From Rugosimonospora africana (GTDB taxonomy: Bacteria; Actinomycetota; Actinomycetes; Mycobacteriales; Micromonosporaceae): a DNA stretch of 64,000 nucleotides. Below the pieces are notes generated by a model, which saw only the letters and a program-made list of their open reading frames with translations, was not told the DNA's origin and ran no database searches. Made by a program: the position numbers and the translations under genes. The stretch's first letter is position 1. Each line of letters starts with the position of its first letter. Below, in pieces: positions 7,893 to 15,091 of the stretch. The stretch is from contig NZ_BONZ01000049.1 of the NCBI RefSeq assembly GCF_016862975.1, forward strand, positions 62,001 through 126,000. Reading direction: 5' to 3'.

Positions 7893-8966
7893 GTGGAACT
7901 GCTGACGATCGGAGCGTTCGCCAGGGTCGCGCGACTGTCGCCGAAGGCTCTGCGGCTGTACGACGAACTCGAGTTGCTGCGGCCCGCCGCGGTGGATCGG
8001 GAGTCCGGGTACCGGTTCTACGATCCGGCACAGTTGGAGCGGGCCAGGCTGATCGCCTGGCTGCGACGGCTCGGGATGCCGCTGGCGCGCATCCGTGAGG
8101 TGTGCGAACTGGAGCCGGCCGCCGCCGCCGAGGCGGTGCGGCGGTACTGGGAGCGGGTCGTCGCGGACACCGAAGCGCGCGGGCAGCTGGCCACCTTCCT
8201 CGTCGGATATCTCTCGGGAAGGGGCAGCGCCATGGAAGAGGCGAACGCCACACTGGGCATCCGTTACGCGGCACGGTCGGAGCAGGGGTCGGTGCGCACG
8301 AGCAACGAAGACACCGCGTACGCGGGCGGGCGGCTGCTGGCCGTCGCCGACGGGATGCGCGGAGCGGGCGGGGACCGGGCCAGCGCCGCGGTGGTGGACG
8401 CCCTCAAACCGCTGGAGACCACGACGGTACCGGCCGGGGAGCTGTTGAACGCGCTCGCCGGGGCGGTCGACGAGGCCGAACGGGCGGTGCGCGGCATCGC
8501 CGAGTCGACGCCCTCCGGTGAGGCGGTCACCACGCTCACCGCGATGCTGTGGTCGGGTTCCCGGCTCGCCCTAGTGCACGTCGGCGACACCCGGGCGTAC
8601 CTGCTGCGCGACGGGGAGCTGTTCCAGATCACCCACGACCACACGTACGTGCAGTCGCTGATCGACGAGGGGCGGCTGAGCCCGGACGAGGCCCTGTCGC
8701 ACCCGCAGCGCTCGCTGCTGGTCCGCGCGCTGACCGGTACCGGCGGGTGCCGCCCGGACCTGTCGATGCACGAGGCCGCGGCCGGCGACCGGTACCTGCT
8801 GTGCTCGGACGGGCTGTCCGGCGTGGTACCGGAGGAGGCGTTGCGCACCGCGCTGACCGGCGGCGGCGACCCGGAGTCGGTACTGGGTGGGCTGATCGAG
8901 CTGGCGTACGCGGCCGGTGCGCCCGACAACATAGCGGCCGTGGTCGCGGATGTCGTCAGCGTCTGA
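7893..8966 (+). CDS. MerR-type DNA-binding domain fused to PP2C phosphatase
   Basis: A 357-residue fusion. Residues 1-70 are a MerR winged helix (LLTIGAFARVARLSPKALRL, then YRFYDPAQLERARLIAWLR), followed by a helical linker like the MerR dimerisation helix. Residues 121-357 are a PPM/PP2C Ser/Thr phosphatase: SNEDTAY (138-144), VADGMRGAGGD, GDTRAYLLRDG, CSDGLSGVVPEE and PDNIAAVVADV supply the metal-binding aspartates. The protein may therefore sit on DNA and dephosphorylate proteins there, or be regulated through its catalytic domain. The next gene, a kinase-like protein, starts inside its last 17 bases, implying translational coupling. GTG 7893 is preferred; GTG 7887 is in frame. Confidence 0.88.
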   Translation: MELLTIGAFARVARLSPKALRLYDELELLRPAAVDRESGYRFYDPAQLERARLIAWLRRLGMPLARIREVCELEPAAAAEAVRRYWERVVADTEARGQLATFLVGYLSGRGSAMEEANATLGIRYAARSEQGSVRTSNEDTAYAGGRLLAVADGMRGAGGDRASAAVVDALKPLETTTVPAGELLNALAGAVDEAERAVRGIAESTPSGEAVTTLTAMLWSGSRLALVHVGDTRAYLLRDGELFQITHDHTYVQSLIDEGRLSPDEALSHPQRSLLVRALTGTGGCRPDLSMHEAAAGDRYLLCSDGLSGVVPEEALRTALTGGGDPESVLGGLIELAYAAGAPDNIAAVVADVVSV

Positions 8967-10056
8967 CCGGCCGTCCCGGTACCGGGCCGTCTCCGCCGCG
9001 CTGGCGACGCTGACCGATCGGCGCCTGGCCGAACTCGTGGACGCGGCCCCGGTCATCGCGACCGGAATCGGTGGCACCTCCGTCGCGCTGGCCGTCGAGG
9101 GGGTACCGGTCTTCGCGAAGCGGATCCCGCTGACCGACCTGGAGCGGCGCCCGGAGAACGTGCTGTCCACGGCGAACCTGTTCGGGCTGCCCGCCTTCTG
9201 CCAGTACGGTGTGGGCCCGGGCGCGCCGGGCTTCGGTGTGTGGCGCGAGGTCGCCGCGAACCTGATGACCACCGGCTGGGTGCTCACCGGGCAGTGCGAC
9301 GGTTTTCCGCTGATGTACCACTGGCGGGTGTTGCCCGGGCCGCCGGCCCGGGAACCGAGCGCGGAGGATCGGGCGGAGCGGGAGCGGATGGTCGAGTTCT
9401 GGCACGGTTCGTCGGCCATCCGCGAACGGTTCGCGGCGGTGGCCGGCGCGTCGGCCAGCGTCGTGCTGTTCCTGGAACGGTTTCCCGGCAACCTGCGCGA
9501 CTGGCTGAAGGCGGAGCTGTCCGGTGGCGACCCCGAGGCCATCCGCGCGGCGGCCGCCATGGTCGAGCGGCACCTGCGCACCGACGTCTCGTTCCTGAAC
9601 TCCCACGGACTGCTGCACTTCGACGCCCACTTCGGCAACATCCTCACCGACGGCCGTCGGCTCTACCTCGCCGACTTCGGCCTCGCCACGTCACCGGACT
9701 TTCAGTTGTCGGCCGACGAGCGCGACTTCGTCGCGAGGAACCGCACGCACGACGGGTGCTACGCGGTCACCCAGCTGGTGAACTGGTTGGTGACCGGGCT
9801 GCTCGGGCTGCGGGATCCGGGGCCGCGCAACGAGTACGTCCGCCGGTGCGCGCAAACCGGTACGGCGCAAGGGATTCCGCCCGGAATAGCGGCCATCGTC
9901 ACCCGGTACGCACCGGTCGCCGTGCTGATGAACGACTTCTACTGGACGCTGTACGGCCAGCGCCGGACCGAACCGTACCCGGCGGAGGGGATCGACCGGG
10001 TCTGCGCGGAAACCGGGTTCGAGCCGATCCTGCCGATCCAGTCGATCAGGCCCTGA
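8950..10056 (+). CDS. Protein-kinase-fold protein, likely Ser/Thr kinase
   Basis: A 368-residue kinase-fold protein without transmembrane segments. It retains a candidate ATP lysine (VFAKRIP, Lys57), a catalytic loop HFDAHFGN (His223, Asp225, Asn230) and the metal motif DFG (242-244). The loop form HxDxxxxN resembles both bacterial protein kinases and aminoglycoside/choline kinases, so the acceptor is uncertain; a distinctive GFGVWREVAANLMTT block replaces the normal N-lobe helix region. It overlaps the MerR-PP2C gene by 17 bases, which argues that kinase and phosphatase act on one target. I do not recognise a named family. Confidence 0.78.
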   Translation: MSSASDRPSRYRAVSAALATLTDRRLAELVDAAPVIATGIGGTSVALAVEGVPVFAKRIPLTDLERRPENVLSTANLFGLPAFCQYGVGPGAPGFGVWREVAANLMTTGWVLTGQCDGFPLMYHWRVLPGPPAREPSAEDRAERERMVEFWHGSSAIRERFAAVAGASASVVLFLERFPGNLRDWLKAELSGGDPEAIRAAAAMVERHLRTDVSFLNSHGLLHFDAHFGNILTDGRRLYLADFGLATSPDFQLSADERDFVARNRTHDGCYAVTQLVNWLVTGLLGLRDPGPRNEYVRRCAQTGTAQGIPPGIAAIVTRYAPVAVLMNDFYWTLYGQRRTEPYPAEGIDRVCAETGFEPILPIQSIRP

Positions 10057-10072
10057 TCGTCCACTGTGGACC

Positions 10073-10747
10073 TCAGGGCGACGCCGTGCCGTAGCGGGCC
10101 GCGATCGCCTCGATGCCGCCCATGATCAGGTCGACACCGAAGGCGTAGTACCGCTCCGGGTCCGGCTCCTCCTCCAGCGTCCGCGCGTACGCCACCACCA
10201 TCGGGTACTCGCAGGGCGACAGTGCCTCCATCGTCAGGCGGGCCTGCCGCCGGGACTCGGCGGCCTGTTCCGGTGTCACCGACGCGTGGTGTTCGGGCCG
10301 CGTCGCGATCAGGCCGGTGATGCCCTGCAACAGCTGCATCGCGACCCAGTAGCTCTCCTGCAGCCCGAGTCCGGCGCGGGCGAGCAGTTCCAGGGTGTCG
10401 TTGGTGGCGCGGGCGAAGCTCGCGGCCTTCTTCGCGTCGATGTTCTGCAGCAGGGCGGCCAGGCTCGGGTGCTCGCGCATGATGCCGATGACGGTCTCGA
10501 TCATCCCGCGCAGCTGTCGCTGCCACCCGTCGGTGGCCTCACCGATCGGCGGCAGCGGGGCGAGCGCGTGGTCGGTCATGCCCAGCAGCAGCTCGTCCTT
10601 GTTCTTGAAGTGCCAGTAGGGCGCCATCGGCGACACGCCCAACTCCTGAGCCAGTCGCCGGATGGTGACCGCTTCCAGCCCCTCGCTGTCGGCGAGCCGC
10701 AACGCGCACTCGGCGACGGTCTGCCGGGTCAACCGCTCGTTCGCCAC
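10073..10747 (-). CDS. TetR family repressor of the adjacent efflux gene
   Basis: A 224-residue TetR-type regulator with helix-turn-helix IRRLAQELGVSPMAPYWHFKNKDELL (residues about 29-54) and a TetR_C-type ligand domain. It is transcribed away from an EmrB-type exporter, the classic arrangement in which the repressor controls both genes and is released by the exported compound. GTG 10747 is preferred over an ATG 14 codons upstream: a -10 box TATAGT sits exactly 6 bases before it, and the upstream codons would lie in the operator region. Confidence 0.9.
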   Translation of the reverse strand: MANERLTRQTVAECALRLADSEGLEAVTIRRLAQELGVSPMAPYWHFKNKDELLLGMTDHALAPLPPIGEATDGWQRQLRGMIETVIGIMREHPSLAALLQNIDAKKAASFARATNDTLELLARAGLGLQESYWVAMQLLQGITGLIATRPEHHASVTPEQAAESRRQARLTMEALSPCEYPMVVAYARTLEEEPDPERYYAFGVDLIMGGIEAIAARYGTASP

Positions 10748-10753
10748 TTGACG

Positions 10754-10813
10754 ACTATACAACGTACAGGTTAGATGTACGAAGTACATGTACTGCGTAC
10801 AAGTACGTTGTAC
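10754..10813. promoter_or_regulatory. Operator/promoter with seven GTAC motifs between tetR and MFS gene
   Basis: Within 60 bases the tetranucleotide GTAC occurs seven times (10764, 10777, 10784, 10790, 10797, 10803, 10810). The outer arms TACAACGTAC (10758-10767) and GTACGTTGTA (10803-10812) are exact inverted repeats, and GTACATGTAC (10784-10793) is a perfect central palindrome. The -10 box TATAGT (bottom strand, 10754-10759) of the tetR gene abuts it. This is almost certainly the binding site of the TetR protein, possibly for two or more dimers. Confidence 0.8.
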
Positions 10814-10836
10814 GGGGGCCAGAGAGGACGCCTGGG

Positions 10837-12261
10837 ATGATCAACAGTCGGAGATGGTGGGCGCTGGTCGCGGTCGCGCTCGCCACGTTCATGACGTACC
10901 TGGACAACAACGTCGTCAATGTCGCGCTGCCGTCGATCCAGCGCGACCTGCACCTCACGATCTCCGGACTGGAGTGGATCGTGAGCGCGTACATCCTGGT
11001 GTTCGCCGGGCTGCTGGTGGCCGGCGGCCGGCTCGGCGACATCGTCGGCAAGCGGTCTGTGTTCTTCGCCGGGCTGGCGGTCTTCACCGTGTCGTCCCTG
11101 GTCTCCGGCCTGGCCGGCAGTCAGGAGATGCTGATCGGTGCCCGCGCCGCGCAGGGTGTCGGTGCGGCCCTGCTGACCCCGACGGCGCTGGCCCTGCTGC
11201 CGGTGCTGTTCCCCGACCCGCGGGAACGTGCCGCGGCCTTCGGCATCTGGGGCGGGGTGGGAGCCCTGGCACTGGCCGTCGGCCCGCTCGCCGGCGGCTA
11301 CCTCAGCCAGCACGTCGACTGGGGCTGGATCTTCCTGGTCAACGTGCCGATCGGGGTCGTCACCGCGGTGCTGGCCGGGTTGTCTCTCCCTCCGGACGGC
11401 GAGCGCGGCAGGCGGAGGTTGGACCTGCCCGGGCTGGTCAGTTCCTCGGCGGCGCTGTTCGCGGTCACCTTCGCGCTCATCGAGGGGGAGCGGCGCGGAT
11501 GGACCTCGGCCACGATCCTCGGCGCGTTCGCCGTCGCCGCGGTCGCCGCGGCGGCGTTCCTCGCCATCGAGGCACGCTCGGCGGATCCGATGGTCGACCT
11601 GTCGGTGTTCCGCGTCCGCGCCTTCAGCGGGGGCCTCGTGGCGATGGGCGGCTGGGCGTTCGGCGTGTTCGGGACGTACTTCTACACCGCCATCTACCTG
11701 CAGGACGTGCTCGGCTTCTCGCCCACCGAGGCGGGTGCGGGCTTCGTTCCGATGGCGCTGGTGATGTCGGTATTCGCGATCCTCGCGCCGCGCGTCGAGG
11801 CGCGCCTCGGAGTCAACCGCACGGTCGCCGTCGCACTCGCGCTGATGGCGGTGTCCATCGGGGTGCTCTCCACGCTCGGGGCGGGCGCCACGTATCCGGC
11901 GCTGCTGCCCTGGTTCCTGCTGTTCGGCGTGGGCGGCGGGCTGCTCGTACCGCTGACCAACGTCGTCATCGGCGTACTTCCGCCGGCGCGCTCGGGCATC
12001 GCCTCCGGGATCCTGAACGTCTCGCGCGAGGTGGCCGGCCTGATGGGTGTCGCGCTGCTCGGCGCGATCGTCAACTCCCGGGAGAACTCCGCCGCCGGGC
12101 CGGCGCTGGACCGGTTCCTGAGCGGGTACCAGCTCGCCCTGGTCGTCGGCGCGGTCATCGTGGCGGCCGGGGTGCCGGTGAGCCTGTTCGCCCTGCGCCG
12201 GGCGGCGCCGGTGGCGGTGGAGGCGGAAGCCGTCCCGGAGCCCAGCCTCGAGGCGATCTGA
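10837..12261 (+). CDS. MFS drug exporter, DHA2 (EmrB/QacA) type
   Basis: A 474-residue proton-driven exporter of the 14-helix DHA2 family. It shows the helix-1 motif D1 (LATFMTYLDNNVVNVALPSIQ), motif A in loop 2-3 (GGRLGDIVGKR), and motif C in helix 5 (GVGALALAVGPLAGGYL), a mark of antiporters. ATG 10837 follows GAGAGGACGC. It is controlled by the divergent TetR through the GTAC operator. The substrate is unknown; the family exports hydrophobic drugs and antibiotics. Confidence 0.93.
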   Translation: MINSRRWWALVAVALATFMTYLDNNVVNVALPSIQRDLHLTISGLEWIVSAYILVFAGLLVAGGRLGDIVGKRSVFFAGLAVFTVSSLVSGLAGSQEMLIGARAAQGVGAALLTPTALALLPVLFPDPRERAAAFGIWGGVGALALAVGPLAGGYLSQHVDWGWIFLVNVPIGVVTAVLAGLSLPPDGERGRRRLDLPGLVSSSAALFAVTFALIEGERRGWTSATILGAFAVAAVAAAAFLAIEARSADPMVDLSVFRVRAFSGGLVAMGGWAFGVFGTYFYTAIYLQDVLGFSPTEAGAGFVPMALVMSVFAILAPRVEARLGVNRTVAVALALMAVSIGVLSTLGAGATYPALLPWFLLFGVGGGLLVPLTNVVIGVLPPARSGIASGILNVSREVAGLMGVALLGAIVNSRENSAAGPALDRFLSGYQLALVVGAVIVAAGVPVSLFALRRAAPVAVEAEAVPEPSLEAI

Positions 12262-12307
12262 TGGCCCACGCCCGTCACACTGCGGCCCGCCGCCTCGTCC
12301 ATAGGGC

Positions 12308-13048
12308 ATGAGAATCGCGATCGCCGGGGGCACCGGGACGCTGGGCCGGTACGTCGCCGAGGACCTGCGTACCCGGGGCCACGAGGTACGGGTACTCAGC
12401 CGCTCGTCGCGCGAGTACCGGGTCGACCTGCGCACCGGGGAGGGGCTGGAGGCGGCACTGGTCGGCTGCGATGCCGTGGTCGACGCCAGCAACGCCCGCA
12501 AGAAAGCGGCCGAGGTCCTGGTCGAGGGCTCACGCCGGCTGCTCGCCGCCGAGCGGGCGGCCGGCGTCGGTCACCACGTCTGCGTGTCCATCGTCGGCTG
12601 TGACCGGATGCCGATGGGGTACTACCGGGTGAAGGTCGCCCAGGAACGGGTGGTGGAGGCCGGCCCGGTGCCGTGGAGCGTGGTGCGCGCCACCCAGTTC
12701 CACGAACTGGTCGCCACCGTGTTCACCTTGGGCGGGCGGTGGCGGACGCTGCCGGTGCCACGCGCCGTCCTCCAGACCATCGCGGCCGTCGAGGCGGCCC
12801 GGGCGGTCGCCGACGTGGCGGAGGGCCCCGCGCTGCGAGGCCGGATCGACGTGGCCGGCCCGGTGGCGACGGGTGTCCGGGAGCTGGCCCGTACCTGGCG
12901 GTCGGTCACCGGCCGGCGGGCCCTGCTGGTACCGGTACCGATGCCGGGACGGCTCGGCCGGACGCTGCGCGCCGGCGCCGCGACCGAGCCGTCACCGGAC
13001 GTACGCGGTACCACCTCATTCGCCGAATGGTTGGCCGCCGGGCAGTGA
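12308..13048 (+). CDS. NmrA-like atypical SDR, NAD(P)-binding
   Basis: A 246-residue Rossmann protein with GGTGTLG near the N-terminus (GxxGxxG form) and a short sequence lacking the classical YxxxK active site; the region YYRVKVAQERVVEAGPVPWSVVRATQFHE is typical of atypical SDRs related to NmrA and NAD(P)-binding complex-I-type proteins. Such proteins act as NADP sensors, quinone oxidoreductases or isomerases; a reaction cannot be assigned. It begins 46 bases after the exporter on the same strand and might be co-transcribed with it. Confidence 0.85.
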   Translation: MRIAIAGGTGTLGRYVAEDLRTRGHEVRVLSRSSREYRVDLRTGEGLEAALVGCDAVVDASNARKKAAEVLVEGSRRLLAAERAAGVGHHVCVSIVGCDRMPMGYYRVKVAQERVVEAGPVPWSVVRATQFHELVATVFTLGGRWRTLPVPRAVLQTIAAVEAARAVADVAEGPALRGRIDVAGPVATGVRELARTWRSVTGRRALLVPVPMPGRLGRTLRAGAATEPSPDVRGTTSFAEWLAAGQ

Positions 13049-13076
13049 TCCAGCGGGGCCGTGGGCGTACCGGTCC

Positions 13077-14102
13077 TCAGCCAGGGATTCGGGCCGGCCG
13101 GAACTGGTCCTGGATCCAGTTCGGGTACGCCATCGGCGGCTTGCTCACCTCGTCGAGTTCGGCGAGGTCCCGGTCGGTCAGGGCCAGCTCGCTGGCAGCG
13201 AGGTTGTCGGTGAGCTGGTCGAGCCTGCGGGCTCCGACGATGACGCTGGTGACCCCGCGCTGGGCCAGTAGCCAGGCCAGCGCGACCCGCGCCGGGCTCG
13301 CCTCGTGGCGGGCAGCGACGGCGCGGAGCACGTCGAGCACGGCCGCCCCGGCCTTCCGGTCGGTCGGCAGGAACCCGGACAGGTTCTGATCCGACTGCCG
13401 CCCCTCGGTGAAGGCGCCCGCGGCGTCCGTCTTGCCGGCGAGGAAGCCGCCCGCCAGTGGGCTCCACACGGTCAGAGCCAGTCCCTCGGCCTCGACCATC
13501 GGCACGATGTCGCGCTCCACGTCGCGCCCGACCAGCGAGTAGTACTCCTGGGTGGCGACGAAGCCGTTCAGTCCGTGCAGCGCGGCGATGCCCTGAGCCC
13601 TGCTGATCTGCCAGGCGGCCAGGTTGGCGCAGCCGATGTACCGGACCTTGCCCTGGGTCACCGCGTCGTCCAGGGCGCGGAGCACCTCGTCCAGCGGGGT
13701 GAGGTGGTCGAAGTTGTGGATCTGGTACAGGTCGATGTGGTCGGTGCCCAGCCGGCGCAGGCTGTCCTCCAACTCCTGCATCATGTGCAGCCGGGACAGG
13801 CCGAGCTGGTTGGGGCCTGGTCCCATCACGCCCATCACCTTCGTGGCCAGTACGACGTCCCGCCGCCGCTTGCCCAGGGCCTTGCCGAGCAGCTCCTCGC
13901 TCTGGCCGTCGGCGTACACGTTGGCGGTGTCCACGAAGTTGACCCCCGCGTCCAGCGCCGCGCCGACCAGCCGGTCGACATCCTGCTGGCCGAGACCCCC
14001 GATGCCGCCCCAGAGAGGGTGATCCGCGCCCCCGAAGGTCATCGCACCCAGGGACAGCTCGGAGACCCACACTCCGGTCCGACCCAACAAGCGGTATTTC
14101 AC
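13077..14102 (-). CDS. Aldo/keto reductase
   Basis: A 341-residue NADPH-dependent aldo/keto reductase of the AKR11/AKR-like Kv-beta group. The catalytic tetrad is visible: Asp and Tyr in FVDTANVYADG, Lys in VLATKVMG, His in DLYQIHNFD. A C-terminal SVIVGARRLDQLTDN block binds the NADP phosphate. GTG 14102 (VKYRLLGRTG) gives the family N-terminus and has AAAGGGAG upstream; an ATG 28 codons upstream would add basic sequence overlapping the operator. The divergent TetR gene is the probable regulator. Confidence 0.92.
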   Translation of the reverse strand: MKYRLLGRTGVWVSELSLGAMTFGGADHPLWGGIGGLGQQDVDRLVGAALDAGVNFVDTANVYADGQSEELLGKALGKRRRDVVLATKVMGVMGPGPNQLGLSRLHMMQELEDSLRRLGTDHIDLYQIHNFDHLTPLDEVLRALDDAVTQGKVRYIGCANLAAWQISRAQGIAALHGLNGFVATQEYYSLVGRDVERDIVPMVEAEGLALTVWSPLAGGFLAGKTDAAGAFTEGRQSDQNLSGFLPTDRKAGAAVLDVLRAVAARHEASPARVALAWLLAQRGVTSVIVGARRLDQLTDNLAASELALTDRDLAELDEVSKPPMAYPNWIQDQFRPARIPG

Positions 14103-14152
14103 TCTTGGCTCCCTTTGCCGCTTTTTCCGCACGTTCACCGGCTCGACTTCTG

Positions 14153-14181
14153 CCGGACATAGTGCCGGACACTGTGTCCGG
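14153..14181. promoter_or_regulatory. Palindromic operator between aldo/keto reductase and tetR
   Basis: CCGGACAC-T-GTGTCCGG (14165-14181) is a perfect palindrome with one central base; an extra half site CCGGACA lies at 14153-14159. It sits about 65 bases before the reductase start and 76 before the TetR start, a fitting position for the TetR dimer. Confidence 0.7.
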
Positions 14182-14244
14182 AGCAATGCTAGCGCGACAG
14201 GAGGGCCTGCTCAGGACGTGCGCGGCCGGCCCGGAGAGCGGCTC

Positions 14245-14250
14245 TAGGAT
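14245..14250 (+). promoter_or_regulatory. Leaderless -10 box for second tetR gene
   Basis: TAGGAT ends 6 bases before ATG 14257. Confidence 0.45.
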
Positions 14251-14256
14251 TCGGGT

Positions 14257-14883
14257 ATGCCATCGGTCACCCGGCGCCGCAGTCCGGATCCCGCCCGCCG
14301 TGCCTCGGTCGAGGCGCAGATCCTGGCCGCGACCGAACGGCTCCTCCGCGACGGCGCCAGCTTCACCGACCTCGGCGTCCAGCGGATCGCGGCCGAGGCG
14401 GGCGTCGCGCGGTCGACCTTCTACACCCACTTCAGCGACAAGTCGCAGCTGCTGATGCGGCTGGCCAACACGATGCAGACGACGGCCTTCGATCTCGTCG
14501 TGCGCTGGCAGCCGACCGGGCAGCCGGACGACCCGCAGCGCCTGATCGACGTCTTCCGCGAGGTCATCAAGCTGTACCGGCAGCACGCGGAGGTGCTGAA
14601 GGCGGTCAACGAAGTCTCGTCGTACGACGCGACGGTGCGGCAGTTCTGGAGTTCGAGGCTCGACCGGTTCCTGAACCGCACAGCCGAGGTACTCGTCGCC
14701 GAGCAGGAAGCCGGCCGGACCCGCGCCGACATCGACGCGGCCACCGCCGCCCGACTCATCGTCCTGGGCGGCGACCGTTTCCTGGCCCACCACGTGGCGA
14801 CCGACGACGGCAGCGGAGACGAGGCGGCCGCCCGGGAGCTCGCGCTCACCTGGTGGCACGGGGTGCACCGGCGACCCGCCTGA
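14257..14883 (+). CDS. TetR family transcriptional regulator
   Basis: A 208-residue TetR protein with the N-terminal DNA-binding helices SVEAQILAATERLLRDG and IAAEAGVARSTFYTHFSDKSQLL (residues about 48-70), followed by a helical ligand domain with no recognisable subgroup. It is divergent from the aldo/keto reductase and shares with it a 155-base gap carrying a perfect 17-base palindrome, so it most likely represses that reductase and itself. The inducer is unknown. Confidence 0.92.
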   Translation: MPSVTRRRSPDPARRASVEAQILAATERLLRDGASFTDLGVQRIAAEAGVARSTFYTHFSDKSQLLMRLANTMQTTAFDLVVRWQPTGQPDDPQRLIDVFREVIKLYRQHAEVLKAVNEVSSYDATVRQFWSSRLDRFLNRTAEVLVAEQEAGRTRADIDAATAARLIVLGGDRFLAHHVATDDGSGDEAAARELALTWWHGVHRRPA

Positions 14884-14956
14884 CCGGCCTCCTCCAACCC
14901 GGATCGACCCGATGTCCCTTGTGGACGGTCACCGATCTCGAGGTGCCCGCCAGCCG

Positions 14957-15023
14957 CCGCGGCTTCCGTCAGCCCGGTTTCCGCCGGCCCGGTTTCCGCC
15001 GGCCCGGTTTCCGTCGGCCCGGC
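14957..15023. repeat. 15-bp tandem repeat
   Basis: About four units of GCCCGGTTTCCGCCG (14972-14986, 14987-15001, 15002-15016, a diverged unit before and a partial after). It lies between the TetR gene and the TPR gene. The frame through it reads FRRPG repeatedly but belongs to no convincing gene. Confidence 0.75.
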
Positions 15024-15079
15024 GCGACCGGCGAGCACTTCGCGCCGGACGTACCTTCCCAAGCGCGCCAAGGCTGTTC

Positions 15080-15085
15080 TAGGTT
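15080..15085 (+). promoter_or_regulatory. Leaderless -10 box for TPR gene
   Basis: TAGGTT ends 6 bases before ATG 15092. Confidence 0.45.
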
Positions 15086-15091
15086 GCCCGG

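Noticed and set aside
12622-14868. Open minus-strand frame of about 750 codons, and others such as 22618-24741 and 3007-4491
   Set aside because: They lie opposite or out of frame with well-supported genes, are rich in Arg/Gly/Pro and show no domain; long spurious frames are normal in such GC-rich DNA.
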